From: Gracilaria caudata
Lineage: Eukaryota > Rhodophyta > Florideophyceae > Gracilariales > Gracilariaceae
Direction of reading: 5' to 3'
Length of the DNA: 42,344 bases
Assembly (NCBI GenBank): GCA_030374735.1
Contig: JASCIV010000128.1
Span: forward strand, 1-42,344
Shown: positions 17,524-27,463 of the stretch, piece after piece
Position numbering within the stretch: the first letter of the stretch is position 1
How the letters are laid out: each line of letters opens with the position of its first letter
Made by a program: the position numbers and the translations under genes
The notes under the pieces: generated by a model
Databases searched by the model: none
Told to the model about the DNA's origin: nothing
What the model saw: the letters and a program-made list of their open reading frames with translations, nothing else

Positions 17524-20514
17524 TTACTTCCATCCTGGCGCCTGATAAGAGTAGTCGTTAGACGGTGCCCCACGACGATCCACAGAGCTCAACCCTAGAG
17601 TCGAAGTACCCTGGTCTACCGCACCAGATTGGAACGGAGTGCTCTGAGACAAAGACAATGTATGCGGGGGCGCAAACAGTGAACCCATCATGCCAAACGG
17701 CATTTGCGGCAATGGAACTCTAGAGTTTTGCATCATCGAATTCACAATCGATCCTCCCAGTCTTCCGTCTCCAATTAGACCAGGACCTCCATTTCCAGAT
17801 ACCATAGAACCATTGCGAACGCGATCAACTGACGACGGCGGATGAAATTCAGGGTCAAGATTCGTGCTAGACATTGAAGTCGGCCCGGGCGGCACAGGTG
17901 TGTAGCGCGCAAATTCTCCATTCTGACGTCGACGAGGACGAGGAATGGACACTACACATGGCTTCAAGTTTGTCAGTGGGCCCTCAACCAGCACACCCTT
18001 GTCCCTATAGTGCAGCAAAAGTGCAGCCCACAGAGATTGCCGAGACAGAACCTTCGGGTTACCGATGATGACGTTTCCCAGCCGTGCGCGCGTTAGAGCC
18101 ACGTTCAGACGTCGAGGGTCGGCAAGAAATCCTATACCTTGATGCTCATTAGAACGTACGCATGACAGAATTATGTATGCTTTCTCACGACCCTGAAACG
18201 CGTCAACGGAAGCAACTTCAACGTCTCGATACAGTTCATGTCGCAGCGGACCCATTCGGGCAAAGTGTGAAACGACATATGCGCGTTGCCCCTCATACGG
18301 AGTAATCACACCAATCTGATCTGCTGCAACTCCTGCTTTAAGCAAATGCGTCACAGCCTTCTCTACAGCGGCCGCCTCAACACGATTCAAGTAACTAGTT
18401 CCAGACGCAGAAACTTCTTCTGGACCACTCTGTGACCAGAATATCATTGGACGAGATGAGTCAATCCAAGGGAATTCGGCAAGAGATGATTTGCGGTCTT
18501 CTGCTGAAACACCGTTCTGCAAAGTTCCCTCGTAAAACGTCACAGACGGGAAAGCCGAGAGGAAAGGGTGCATACGATATTGCACTTGAAGACGAATCGG
18601 TCTCACACCAAGCGCAACCAATCGTTCGAACATAGATTGTCCTAGTCCAGCCGCCGCAGCTCTCTTTTCAGTGATGACCGGTCCCAGTTGGCAATGATCT
18701 CCGACGAAGACAAGCTGCTTACATCCGTGTACAATTGGGATCAACGTCTCCGGTTCCGACGCCTGAGTAGCTTCATCAATCAGAACCGAGCGGAAACGCA
18801 AAGAAGACAATCTTGGGTCTCCTGCAGAGGTGCATGTAGTACAAATTACATCAGCAGCATCTAGAAGTTCGCGCTCAGTAGCCCTCTTTAGAGACCTCAG
18901 ACGGCGATCATCCCTATCACTCAGTTCACCAGTTTCATCGCGCAGTTTCATGAGCTTGTTCAATTCGGATTCTTCGCGATCATCAACATGACGAACCTGA
19001 TAGTGGAGTGACAAGTGTTCTACAGCTGACGCAAGCGCTTCTCGGGACTTCGCGACAACTCGCACAACCTTCAGCCCAGTCAAGGCAATCTTCTCGCTCA
19101 ATTGATCTACAGCAATGTTACTCGGTGCGCATACTAGGATCTTACCCTTGACTTGTTTGGTCAAATGGTAAACAATTGTAGCGGACGTTACTGTCTTTCC
19201 TGTACCTGGGGGTCCCTGAATCAGTGACAAAGGAGCCTCAAGCACAGAGCGGACCGCAATTTTCTGTGAGTCATTCAACGGAGGTAGGTTCGGAGCACTG
19301 AGGCTGTCAGGAATGTTTGATGTCTTCACAACTTGTGGGTGTACCTCGTGCCCAAGAATGCGATGGAACAAGTAGCCCGAGACTGAAGTCTCGTCAACTG
19401 CAAACTGACGTAGTGCAGCAGTCATGCGATCGAAGGAAGTGGATTTCCAAACAATCTCCACGCGAAATCCAGTCGTGGTTTCGATTGGCGCACGAGAGGA
19501 GGAACGACCGCTTCTTAGCTCAAGGGCTACTTCCTCGTCCGTTGTGAAGCCCTTGACCATACCGATACACTCCCACTTGAGCGACGGATTTGTTAGTCGT
19601 ATTTCATCACCATGCATAATGCGGATGTCACCATCAGACATTTGTGGGATAATAAAGTTCGCCACACGACGCTTGTTCAGACTAATATCCCATCGCACAG
19701 TAATGTTTGATCTGCTCTGCTCCTCTTTCATTCTGCGATCATTTTCTGATTCGGCTTTGACTAGAGCGCCAAAGATGCGTTGGAACTGATAACCATCTTC
19801 ATATCGCAGAAGCGCGCGAGGCAGTTCTTCAATGTTGCTCGGCTTTGATATATCTTCCAAGGCAGCTTTGGGGTCGGTCTTCCAGAGCTCTTCAAGTTTG
19901 TTAGCCTCAGCGATGGTAATTTGTCGTGATCGGGCCATCTCCTTCTCGGAGGGGACACGTACCAACCACGGCAGAAACTGACCATCGACGATGAGAGGCT
20001 GCCATGCATCAAGATCCCAGTTCATGTCTTCTAACCCCTTTGCGTGCAAGCAAGGCTCACGACAGAGCAAGACGACGACAGAATCACCCTGTGCAGGAAC
20101 AAAACCAAGAAGGAAGACATTGGTGGTACAGCAGTTGTAGCATTCTAGTACGGTATCGCCTAGAGGAGAATCCTTGTGCAAGCTGACCTCCTTGTGGCGA
20201 GAGCGCACGAGATGGGTGATGATATGACTGCCGGGGAGCTTGCCACGCCCATTGCAGTACCAGCGGTTGTCAACTTTATCGTGCACAACGCAGGCGGGGT
20301 CGTGAATGCCGCAGTAAGCGCAGGCATGCTCTGGCAGCTCTTCGTCAGCGACGGCGTCCTCATCGTCAACTTCCTCTTCGAAGTCGAGGTCTCCGAGCGC
20401 GGCAGCGACAGCGCGTACCGAAGAATCTAGAGCATGAAGCTGCTTGGGCGTGTGTGGCACATCGAGCACATCGTCATCTTCGTTGAGGAAAGAGAGGTCA
20501 CATTTCTCGGCCAT
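17524..20514 (-). CDS. UPF1: UPF1 RNA helicase, nonsense-mediated decay
   Basis: UPF1 is the ATP-dependent 5'-3' RNA/DNA helicase at the centre of nonsense-mediated mRNA decay, acting with UPF2 and UPF3 in the cytoplasm. The 996-aa product has the Cys/His-rich zinc domain at ~60-205 (many Cys-x2-Cys and His-x-x-x-His pairs starting at 'CAYCGIHD'), which binds UPF2. A stalk and 1B domain follow, then a superfamily 1 helicase core: Walker A Gly-Pro-Pro-Gly-Thr-Gly-Lys-Thr at 434-441, Asp-Glu-Ala-Thr at 580-583, a 'GDHCQLGP' motif III, a 'QYRMHP' motif IV and a 'VDAFQGREK' motif V. The C-terminal ~110 residues are Pro/Ser/Gly-rich and contain only a few SQ dipeptides, so SMG1-type regulation is uncertain. 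Intronless; the product starts at the first ATG. Confidence 0.95.
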   Translation of the reverse strand: MAEKCDLSFLNEDDDVLDVPHTPKQLHALDSSVRAVAAALGDLDFEEEVDDEDAVADEELPEHACAYCGIHDPACVVHDKVDNRWYCNGRGKLPGSHIITHLVRSRHKEVSLHKDSPLGDTVLECYNCCTTNVFLLGFVPAQGDSVVVLLCREPCLHAKGLEDMNWDLDAWQPLIVDGQFLPWLVRVPSEKEMARSRQITIAEANKLEELWKTDPKAALEDISKPSNIEELPRALLRYEDGYQFQRIFGALVKAESENDRRMKEEQSRSNITVRWDISLNKRRVANFIIPQMSDGDIRIMHGDEIRLTNPSLKWECIGMVKGFTTDEEVALELRSGRSSSRAPIETTTGFRVEIVWKSTSFDRMTAALRQFAVDETSVSGYLFHRILGHEVHPQVVKTSNIPDSLSAPNLPPLNDSQKIAVRSVLEAPLSLIQGPPGTGKTVTSATIVYHLTKQVKGKILVCAPSNIAVDQLSEKIALTGLKVVRVVAKSREALASAVEHLSLHYQVRHVDDREESELNKLMKLRDETGELSDRDDRRLRSLKRATERELLDAADVICTTCTSAGDPRLSSLRFRSVLIDEATQASEPETLIPIVHGCKQLVFVGDHCQLGPVITEKRAAAAGLGQSMFERLVALGVRPIRLQVQYRMHPFLSAFPSVTFYEGTLQNGVSAEDRKSSLAEFPWIDSSRPMIFWSQSGPEEVSASGTSYLNRVEAAAVEKAVTHLLKAGVAADQIGVITPYEGQRAYVVSHFARMGPLRHELYRDVEVASVDAFQGREKAYIILSCVRSNEHQGIGFLADPRRLNVALTRARLGNVIIGNPKVLSRQSLWAALLLHYRDKGVLVEGPLTNLKPCVVSIPRPRRRQNGEFARYTPVPPGPTSMSSTNLDPEFHPPSSVDRVRNGSMVSGNGGPGLIGDGRLGGSIVNSMMQNSRVPLPQMPFGMMGSLFAPPHTLSLSQSTPFQSGAVDQGTSTLGLSSVDRRGAPSNDYSYQAPGWK

Positions 20515-20931
20515 ATCGCGCTCAAGAGGGGCGACTACGGCTTCCGGCCGGCGACAGGATGGCAGCCGGGTTCGGGACGCGCGTCGGCTGCTTGGGGATG
20601 TATTCGCAGCGCTTGTTCTACGACGGTGAATTTACGCGCCGTAGAGACGGAGACTCGGCCGCAAGTGCGCACAGTGGCCGCGGTCGACGGGCGGCTTGCA
20701 CGATTCGTGGCGCTGTCAAAAATTCGCAAACTTTTATGGAGCCGCTCACTCGCATTGCGTACAGTGCGCCCGTGTTTCCGCCTGAACACACAAGAGCGTG
20801 AGCCACTTAACCTACTAGTGTTTCAGCTCTTTCCTCGCACTCGAGTTTGCTCCTCTCCGGGAGTTCTCCCACAACATGCGCCACTGCGTCTGGAACGCTT
20901 TCTCGGTGGGAACTCTCAACTGCTCGACGTC
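20515..20931. promoter_or_regulatory. bidirectional promoter region, UPF1 / TLDc-like gene
   Basis: A GC-rich 417-bp spacer separates the divergent UPF1 and TLDc-like start codons and must hold both promoters. The plus-strand reading frame of the TLDc-like gene happens to stay open through it and into antisense of UPF1. No clear TATA box is seen. Confidence 0.4.
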
Positions 20932-21681
20932 ATGGCTTTCGTCAACTCCATCCCCGTTCGTCGCCCCCGCATCACCCTCTCTCCGTGCGCCACCTCCTTA
21001 ACCAACGCGGTATGTGCTCCGCCACGCATCCGAGCATGCGTCGTTCCAGACCGAGCTATTGGTGTTGATGCTTCCTCTCAAGACGACGCGCAGCCCAATA
21101 CGCAGCCTTTCCTTCTTCCTCCCTCAACCATAGCCATCACACTGCGAGGCACGATGTTGGAGAATTGCGAACTAGCCTCCGTTTATTCCTCAGACGTAGA
21201 TGGCTTTTCCAATGAGTCCTTCTTCGACGCACAGATGCCGCTCGAAGGAGTCCCTTCGCTGTTGTTAGGACAAACCGAAACAGGTCTGCTCTTCGGTGGC
21301 TATACCGCCTATGGCTTCCTCGCTCGCGATGATTATCGGGAAGCCACCAACGAGAAGGCCATGTTTGTGTTTTCCGTTCGCGGCGACGAGGTGCTCATTG
21401 CGCTTCCAACAGACCTTGTACTCTACGATTTCTATGACTATGCCGTGCGATTCGGTGCCGCCCTTCTGTGTATTCCTATGAACCCTACAAAGCAGGTTAT
21501 GAGCGCGAACGCCGCCTCATCAAGCTGTCGCATGCCTGATGGTACTACAAGCGTGTTCGGTGAATTCAGCATGGCCAAGTTGAAAAGCGTCCAGGTGCTC
21601 GTAGCAAAGAAATATATGGATGACCTCCAGCGCAAACAATCACACTCCAAGAATGGTTTCTTTTCTCGATTTTTCGGATAG
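20932..21681 (+). CDS. plastid-targeted TLDc-domain-like protein
   Basis: The ATG at 20932 gives a 249-aa protein beginning Met-Ala-Phe, with a ~55-residue Arg/Ser/Pro-rich leader typical of a red algal plastid transit peptide. Residues ~80-235 follow the order of the TLDc fold: a 'LASVYSSDVDGFS' strand-turn, a hydrophobic 'PSLLLGQT' strand, Leu-Leu-Phe-Gly-Gly-Tyr-Thr-Ala, an 'AMFVFSV' strand, 'AVRFGAAL' where classical members have a Gly-rich Phe-Gly-Gly-Gly block, and a closing strand 'LKSVQVLVA'. TLDc proteins are linked to oxidative-stress protection and V-ATPase interaction in animals. A plastid version has no established role that I know of. The open frame continues upstream to 20434, but that part is antisense to UPF1 and has no Met in a plausible position. 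The domain call is by eye; moderate certainty. Confidence 0.55.
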   Translation: MAFVNSIPVRRPRITLSPCATSLTNAVCAPPRIRACVVPDRAIGVDASSQDDAQPNTQPFLLPPSTIAITLRGTMLENCELASVYSSDVDGFSNESFFDAQMPLEGVPSLLLGQTETGLLFGGYTAYGFLARDDYREATNEKAMFVFSVRGDEVLIALPTDLVLYDFYDYAVRFGAALLCIPMNPTKQVMSANAASSSCRMPDGTTSVFGEFSMAKLKSVQVLVAKKYMDDLQRKQSHSKNGFFSRFFG

Positions 21682-22156
21682 TGCTAAACCTATATCACAG
21701 TTTTGTTGCAGAAGCTTGTAGTCGTGGTCTCCTTTGGACAAGGTATTATTCTGTTTGTCAGCCTATGACGCTTTTAAAGCTGCAGCCCACTAGATCAAGA
21801 TGTCATATTGATCATTGCTCTTTCCAATCTTCGTAGCATCTTCGTAGCACAGCAAAATGCCCAGTGGTCCAGAGCAGAAATGTCATGTACTTAGCCTTAC
21901 GTAGGACGCCCGTTTGTACTCTTTTGACTCTTGTACGGCGCCATCAGCGAATCAGAGCACGCAAATTGTGGCGTGATCCAACAAAGGCACGCCAGGTGGC
22001 CTGCCCATTAGCTAACTTGATCTGAGCTCAGTCCGATCCATTTGCTCACATGCAATATACCCTGCAGACAGAAGTAAACGGATCATTCGGTTTTCTCTGC
22101 AACACGTTGATGCACATTCGCATCGCCGGTTCGCGCTCTTACCGAACGCCATCGTC
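21682..22156. promoter_or_regulatory. spacer upstream of the E2 gene
   Basis: Contains an 11-bp tandem duplication (TCTTCGTAGCA twice) at 21828-21849. No gene is evident, and this presumably holds the E2 promoter. Confidence 0.35.
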
Positions 22157-24211
22157 ATGATGAACACCTCGTTTCATGGTTCGCGAAGCATCTGCTTCAC
22201 GGTAGCCACTTTCCAACCGTCGCAGTTCTTCAAGCCCAAACTATCGAACGCTTCTACTTTTCTAACACGTCTTTCAGATGGCAAATCCGCTCATGTGCGC
22301 ACTCAGCGCATCAATCGTGCACACATCATATCGATGAGCCAAGTAGACGTGAAGAAGCATGAGGTTTTCATGCCGGCGCTTAGCTCCACTATGACGGAAG
22401 GTAGGATCGTGCAGTGGTTGAAACAGCCAGGCGACAAAATTGAAGTTGGAGAACCTATCATGGTTGTGGAGAGCGATAAGGCTGATATGGATGTAGAATC
22501 CTTCGAATCTGGTTACCTAGCTCTCATTCAAGTCGAAGAGGGAGAGTCGGCCGATGTGGGAGCGGCCGTCGGTATCATCGTGGAAAACAAGGACGACATT
22601 TCGAGGGTTTCCGCATCGTCCCCGTCCCCATCAAAAGCGCCTGTCGCTTCCGGTCCGTCTCCTTCTCCTGCCTCACCAGCCCCTGTTGCGCCCCCTACCG
22701 CGTCTGCTTCGACGGAGAAACCTAACTTTGCAGAAGTGTTTATGCCGGCTTTGAGCTCAACCATGACGGAGGGACGTGTCGTTGATTGGGCGAAATCTGA
22801 GGGCGATCCCATAAGCGTCGGTGAAATGTTCATGGTTGTAGAGAGTGATAAGGCTGACATGGATGTCGAATCATTTGAAGAAGGTTACATTGCTCACATT
22901 TTGGTCGACGCCGGTGAGAGTTGTCCAGTGGGAGAACCTGTTGCTTACGTCGCGAAGACCGAAGCAGATATTCCCGCCATTAAGGCTTGGGCCTCGTCTA
23001 GCACAGCAAACGCATCGGCTTCGGTATCGAGTCCGACTGCGTCATCAACGGAGTCACCTTCAGCTCCAGTTCAGGAACCAGCTGCTGCTGCTCCAACTGC
23101 GTCTGGATCTGCAGTTTCCGGATCTTCTACTGTTGTGAACGAAGGCCGAATTATCGCCTCGCCACTGGCAAAGGCTACTGCGAAGAAAGAGGGTATCGAT
23201 CTGAAATACGTCCAGGGAACAGGACCAAACGGCCGAATTGTGGAAGCGGACGTCTTGAGAGCAAAAGAATCGCTTCCTGCTCAGACTTACGTCTCGCAAT
23301 CTGGAAAGACAATCGCAACACCTGATGCCAAGAAGATTGCAAGGAAGGAAAAGATCGATCTTACAACCGTCACGGGTACTGGCAACTTTGGACGTATCAC
23401 GGCAGAAGATGTACTTAAGGCAGCTGGAAAGGTACCTGTAAGTGCGGTGAAGAAGGCATCGAAGGATGTAATCTCGCAGAACGGTGCAGCAAAGGCGGCC
23501 GTCCCAGCTGACTCTACGAGAACGATAACGGAGATGCCTGCGGGTGCAATAGCGATGAATGCTATGCAAAAGGCTGTCGTCCAAAACATGAACGCCTCCT
23601 TAAGTGTTCCAGTTTTTCGACTAACTTACACAATCAAGACCACCGCATTAGATGAGCTTTACGCAAAGCTGAAACCGAAAGGCGTTACAATTTCCGCCCT
23701 TCTTGCTAAAGCAGTTGCCATAGTTTTAACCAGACATCCAATCATGAATGCCGCATACGCCGACGATTCGATCGTTTACAGACCGGATGTGAACGTGGCT
23801 ATGGCTGTCGCTCTGAAAGACGGGGGCCTGATCACTCCAACGCTGATTAACGCTGACAGAACTGATTTGTACAGTTTGTCCCGGAACTGGAAGGATTTGG
23901 TGAAGCGAGCCATGGATAAGAAGCTAGCCCCGAAGGAATATAGTAGTGGAACCTTTGTGATCAGCAATCTGGGTATGTATGGGGTGGATCAATTCGATGC
24001 AATTTTGCCTCCTGGCGTTCCAGGCATCCTTGCAATTGGTGCTTCAAAGCCTGTTGTTGGCATTCAGAACAATGGTCTCGTTGGAGTGCACAAAGAAATG
24101 AAGGTTACATTGACTGCCGATCACCGTCACATATATGGAGCTGACGGGGCAGAATTTTTGAAGGATCTGACACACTTGCTCGAGAATGATGTCACAGAAT
24201 TGGTCATGTAA
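22157..24211 (+). CDS. LTA2: dihydrolipoamide acetyltransferase (E2) of plastid-type pyruvate dehydrogenase
   Basis: E2 carries acetyl groups on lipoyl arms and passes them to CoA, supplying acetyl-CoA for plastid fatty-acid synthesis. The 684-aa product starts with a ~60-residue leader (Phe6, Ser/Arg-rich). Two lipoyl domains follow at ~66-145 and ~192-270, with lipoyl-lysines in Glu-Ser-Asp-Lys-Ala-Asp at Lys108 and Lys232. Ala/Pro/Ser-rich linkers separate two peripheral subunit-binding domains (~331-370 and ~385-423), each with the Gly-Thr-Gly-x-x-Gly-Arg-Ile signature. The catalytic domain (~455-684) ends with Asp-His-Arg-His-Ile-Tyr-Gly-Ala-Asp-Gly; the shifted Tyr-Gly-Ala-Asp form is typical of plastid and cyanobacterial E2 rather than mitochondrial Asp-His-Arg-x-x-Asp-Gly. 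Two binding domains are unusual, since most E2 proteins have one. The start is ATGATG at 22157; intronless. Confidence 0.92.
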   Translation: MMNTSFHGSRSICFTVATFQPSQFFKPKLSNASTFLTRLSDGKSAHVRTQRINRAHIISMSQVDVKKHEVFMPALSSTMTEGRIVQWLKQPGDKIEVGEPIMVVESDKADMDVESFESGYLALIQVEEGESADVGAAVGIIVENKDDISRVSASSPSPSKAPVASGPSPSPASPAPVAPPTASASTEKPNFAEVFMPALSSTMTEGRVVDWAKSEGDPISVGEMFMVVESDKADMDVESFEEGYIAHILVDAGESCPVGEPVAYVAKTEADIPAIKAWASSSTANASASVSSPTASSTESPSAPVQEPAAAAPTASGSAVSGSSTVVNEGRIIASPLAKATAKKEGIDLKYVQGTGPNGRIVEADVLRAKESLPAQTYVSQSGKTIATPDAKKIARKEKIDLTTVTGTGNFGRITAEDVLKAAGKVPVSAVKKASKDVISQNGAAKAAVPADSTRTITEMPAGAIAMNAMQKAVVQNMNASLSVPVFRLTYTIKTTALDELYAKLKPKGVTISALLAKAVAIVLTRHPIMNAAYADDSIVYRPDVNVAMAVALKDGGLITPTLINADRTDLYSLSRNWKDLVKRAMDKKLAPKEYSSGTFVISNLGMYGVDQFDAILPPGVPGILAIGASKPVVGIQNNGLVGVHKEMKVTLTADHRHIYGADGAEFLKDLTHLLENDVTELVM

Positions 24212-25475
24212 ATGGGTGTTAAGGGGAAATGGATTGAACGACAAAGTTGTGGCAGAACTAGCTCAGCGTACTAAAACCTGGGAGAAGCAATAACTTGTGT
24301 TGTTATCACTAATGGGGTGCCTTGAAAACACCGAAATGTCCCTGGAGTTCTGTCTATTATATTGGATTTCATGTTAGTTCAACAGAACGAAACTGACGAA
24401 TCAGTGTCTCGTTGGGGACAAAATGTATGACCTCAAGAATTCATTTGGTGTCTGCTCCCTAATCTCGATTCAGTAAACGCTTGGACGTGAGGAACGATCT
24501 ACGAAATTTATGTCCACATGAACGTGGTTTGTAAGAGGGTGAATTCGGAATGAAGGCTATCCTTTGAAATCAGTGCTTCAACCCCCTTGATTCGTTCATG
24601 TGGTGGATATTTCCGCATTCGAGCTATCTCAATATAAAGGTACTTTCGAAGCCACTAGATGCTTTCAGGACGAATTTCAAGAGTGAACTTCTCCACTTGT
24701 TGGTGAACTACTTTCTCGACGGTAAACGATTGATGCGCTTCAGTTGGTATTTCCTAACAGATACCGAACGCAATGGAACGAAGCTGATCGAACACTGAAG
24801 GTCCACTGGCTTCTTGGAAGAAGCTTTCTTGAATGAGATCGGCGCGGAAATGTTCTCGCTGATCTTCTGTTGCAGAGGACAAAGCGGCGAGAACGGCAGA
24901 AGGTAACACTGCACAAGTTCTACACCGGACTTATACCAACCCTTCACCCGGTTGCTATGTGTCTAGATAAAAAGGAATGCCGCTGTCGCTGTGGAACAGA
25001 TGTCAAGTGGTATGTAGGGCATGTGTTATTACGCTGCCCTTACCAACGCTACTCCGCGAGATGAAATACCAACACAAGCAGGACGATGCAATTATTCGCG
25101 TAGAGACGGATTGGACAAATGGCCGCAGAAGTCCTTAACCTTTCTTGAAGAAAGAGAACTTTCGTTCAATATAGTTCTCCTTTAATGTAGCTCATAGAAC
25201 CACCTGCATAGAACACTGAGGTCCACAATGAAGAAGTTCTCTCGCAGATACACTACATGTCCAATTTCAATCCCTCATGGTCACGAACGGGAAGACCCAG
25301 TTGCCAAGATCTTGCCAACGAAGTTTTGGGATTCCTGTAGAGACAGGGTTCACAACGTGACCTTTCTCTGCAGAAATCCCATTCACACCAATCGCTCCAC
25401 CCCATCACGAAATTGGAGTGGTGCGTCCTGTGCCCAATTGAGATCTTTTCCATCTTTCTCTATTGTGGCAGTTAG
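24212..25475. other. 1.26-kb convergent spacer, no gene recognised
   Basis: Lies between the ends of the E2 and monooxygenase genes. Open frames are short (under ~110 codons) and domain-free. It holds a perfect 11-bp inverted repeat, CCACATGAACG at 24514-24524 and CGTTCATGTGG at 24593-24603, with 68 bp between the arms. A short motif, GAACACTGA followed by GGTCCAC, occurs near 24790 and again near 25211. No tRNA or snRNA signature was found. Confidence 0.4.
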
Positions 25476-27152
25476 TTATGTCTTGGATACTACCAGGTTA
25501 CCAATCGCCGCCGGAAGACTAGATGGGCACTTCCCTTTGTCCTTCAAAATCTGACAAACGGTTTCAAGCTCTTGGTACGTTTCCAAGCTCACAGCATTGT
25601 CCCCAGCCATGAATCCAGCTGCTTCAAATTGTCGGACGGTTTCTTGCATGGCATCCTCTGAATGATCCTCACCGAATAAACGAAACTGAGCTGGGACCAA
25701 TGGCCCTAAGAGTAGAGCTTTGCTTAACTCCGGATATTTTGCAAGATCCACCTCAAAGCCACCGTGCTTAGCACACATATCCAGTATGTCAAAGCCAACA
25801 ACGAGGAAACGAGAGTTTGGAGACATACGGGTTTGTTTATATTGTTCCACCCCTTTTTTCATTTCATCGTAAGTCGGTAGTTGAATATCGCCGGAAAAGA
25901 CGCCAGCCACCCATCTTGACTGGTTATCAACCATGGGCGTATGCGCTGAACCTGGTGGAAATATCCCAACAAATGCCATATTGACCACATCAGGGTGAAA
26001 TGTGTAATCATATAAATCCAACAGGTTGACTCCTTTATCTGCAAATATGGTCCTTTGAACGTCTTCTTCCAAAAACGGGAGGTGAAGTTTATAACCCGAG
26101 GCAAAGACAATCACGTCATAATCACCATCTGTACCATCTTTAAACCGAACACCACCCTCGGTGATACATTCTAATGGGCACACCTTCCATTCGAGCTTGT
26201 TTTGTTGACAAGCTTGATATAACTTGCTATTCACGGGAACCCAGGCTGGAAAAAATGGGATCTTGATAGGGGTGTCCGGTTTTGGGGCGGGGAAGTCACT
26301 GTTTGTTAGAAACTGGGGGATGAAGGTATGCATGTGTTCTGCGTAGAGTTCATTTCCTAATCGACCTGCAAGATCACGAAGTCTATGGAAACGTGTGCTA
26401 ACCTTGGACATCAAAACTTCACCCTGATTCTGCTTGAGAAAAAGAAAACGCATACTTCTGGTGTTCAGAGTGACCCGTGCTGGACCATCGGGGGTCTCGA
26501 AGCAAAGCATATCACCCGTCGCTTCACAACCAGAAACCGAACCCCCAACAACCAAGACACGTTTTCCCTTCAGCTGCGAAGGGTTCCTATACTTCTCCAC
26601 ATGCATAACCTTATCTTTGTACTTGTCTATACCCGGTAGCTCGGAAGGCGGTGGGAGAAATGGCGTATGAAAGTAGCCAGTGGCTATGATAACCTTGTCA
26701 AATTCAGATTCTTGAACAACAGCTCCATCAGTTTGAAAGGTAATACGATATGTCTTAGAACGTGTTTGTTTCACGGAAATAACCTTTGTACTTAGCCTTG
26801 AGGATTCAAACAGTCCTTGGGTATCGTTCACGACGCTCTGGATGTAGTCAACCATTTCTCCTCGAGTAAAGCAAAGGTCATCGTACTGTGAGAGGCTTGA
26901 AGATGGTAAAACTCGGGGTGGAGATATATCAGAAAGGCACGTCTCGAACGTGGCTGTGTTAGTGGTGAGTGCATCGAAGACGGGGGAGTGTTCCGAGGAC
27001 CAGAGACCACCCAGTTCGGATCGCTTTTCGAATATCGTAACATCGAGACCACGACGAATGCATGCTCGGGCTGCACATATTCCGCTAATTCCTCCTCCAA
27101 CTATGCCGATCTTGGGCATGGATTGTTGAAGGGGACTCTTACGCAGGATCAT
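25476..27152 (-). CDS. flavin-containing monooxygenase (FMO-type)
   Basis: FMOs use FAD, NADPH and O2 to oxygenate nucleophilic N or S (or, in related enzymes, other) substrates. The 558-aa product has the FAD motif Gly-Gly-Gly-Ile-Ser-Gly at 19-24 and the 'VIIATGYFHTP' block at ~154-164. An FMO-type signature region (Lys-Val-Met-His-Val-Glu-Lys-Tyr-Arg) is near 181-189, the NADPH motif Gly-Gly-Ser-Val-Ser-Gly at 203-208, and a late 'VFASGYKL' ATG-like motif near 350. The length matches eukaryotic FMOs (~500-560 aa). There is no signal or transit peptide, and Met12 is an equally plausible start just before the Rossmann strand. No C-terminal membrane anchor is obvious. Substrate cannot be predicted; in plants the family includes auxin (YUCCA), glucosinolate and pipecolate N-oxygenases, but nothing here separates these. 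Confidence 0.85.
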   Translation of the reverse strand: MILRKSPLQQSMPKIGIVGGGISGICAARACIRRGLDVTIFEKRSELGGLWSSEHSPVFDALTTNTATFETCLSDISPPRVLPSSSLSQYDDLCFTRGEMVDYIQSVVNDTQGLFESSRLSTKVISVKQTRSKTYRITFQTDGAVVQESEFDKVIIATGYFHTPFLPPPSELPGIDKYKDKVMHVEKYRNPSQLKGKRVLVVGGSVSGCEATGDMLCFETPDGPARVTLNTRSMRFLFLKQNQGEVLMSKVSTRFHRLRDLAGRLGNELYAEHMHTFIPQFLTNSDFPAPKPDTPIKIPFFPAWVPVNSKLYQACQQNKLEWKVCPLECITEGGVRFKDGTDGDYDVIVFASGYKLHLPFLEEDVQRTIFADKGVNLLDLYDYTFHPDVVNMAFVGIFPPGSAHTPMVDNQSRWVAGVFSGDIQLPTYDEMKKGVEQYKQTRMSPNSRFLVVGFDILDMCAKHGGFEVDLAKYPELSKALLLGPLVPAQFRLFGEDHSEDAMQETVRQFEAAGFMAGDNAVSLETYQELETVCQILKDKGKCPSSLPAAIGNLVVSKT

Positions 27153-27427
27153 GCGGGAATTTGAATGGGTCTCTTGTCTGTTGAAGAACTCGTATCGCAG
27201 ATGAGTTAAAGGACGGGGTTCTGGAAGTTATGGCGACGGTTTCTATTGCCACTTGCGAAAGTCGAATGATGACGTAAATCCGGTCCAAGCAGCCAATGAT
27301 GGCAAGCTATGATATTGGCTGTACAGTTCAGTTGCTTTCACTGCGCTCTGACATCGAGAACTAGTGCCGTCGACGACATGTTCGATGATGCAGTTCTAAG
27401 AATCTGCACAAGGCCTGTAACTATGAT

Positions 27428-27457
27428 CTCGGGAGACCAGCTTGATTATGTCCCGAG
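27428..27457. repeat. hairpin-forming inverted repeat
   Basis: CTCGGGA at 27428-27434 and its exact complement TCCCGAG at 27451-27457, with a 16-nt loop. It is the first of two adjacent hairpins. Confidence 0.5.
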
Positions 27458-27463
27458 TGTTGA

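Noticed and set aside
20434..20931. N-terminal extension of the TLDc-like gene
   Set aside because: Antisense to UPF1 coding sequence and to its promoter. The ATG at 20932 gives a normal transit-peptide start.
23060..23584. 174-codon minus-strand frame inside E2
   Set aside because: Mirror of the E2 coding sequence, Ser/Arg/Cys-rich and without a domain.
25476..27152. Monooxygenase as a recent horizontal transfer
   Set aside because: Composition differs only mildly from other genes, and the family is widespread in eukaryotes.
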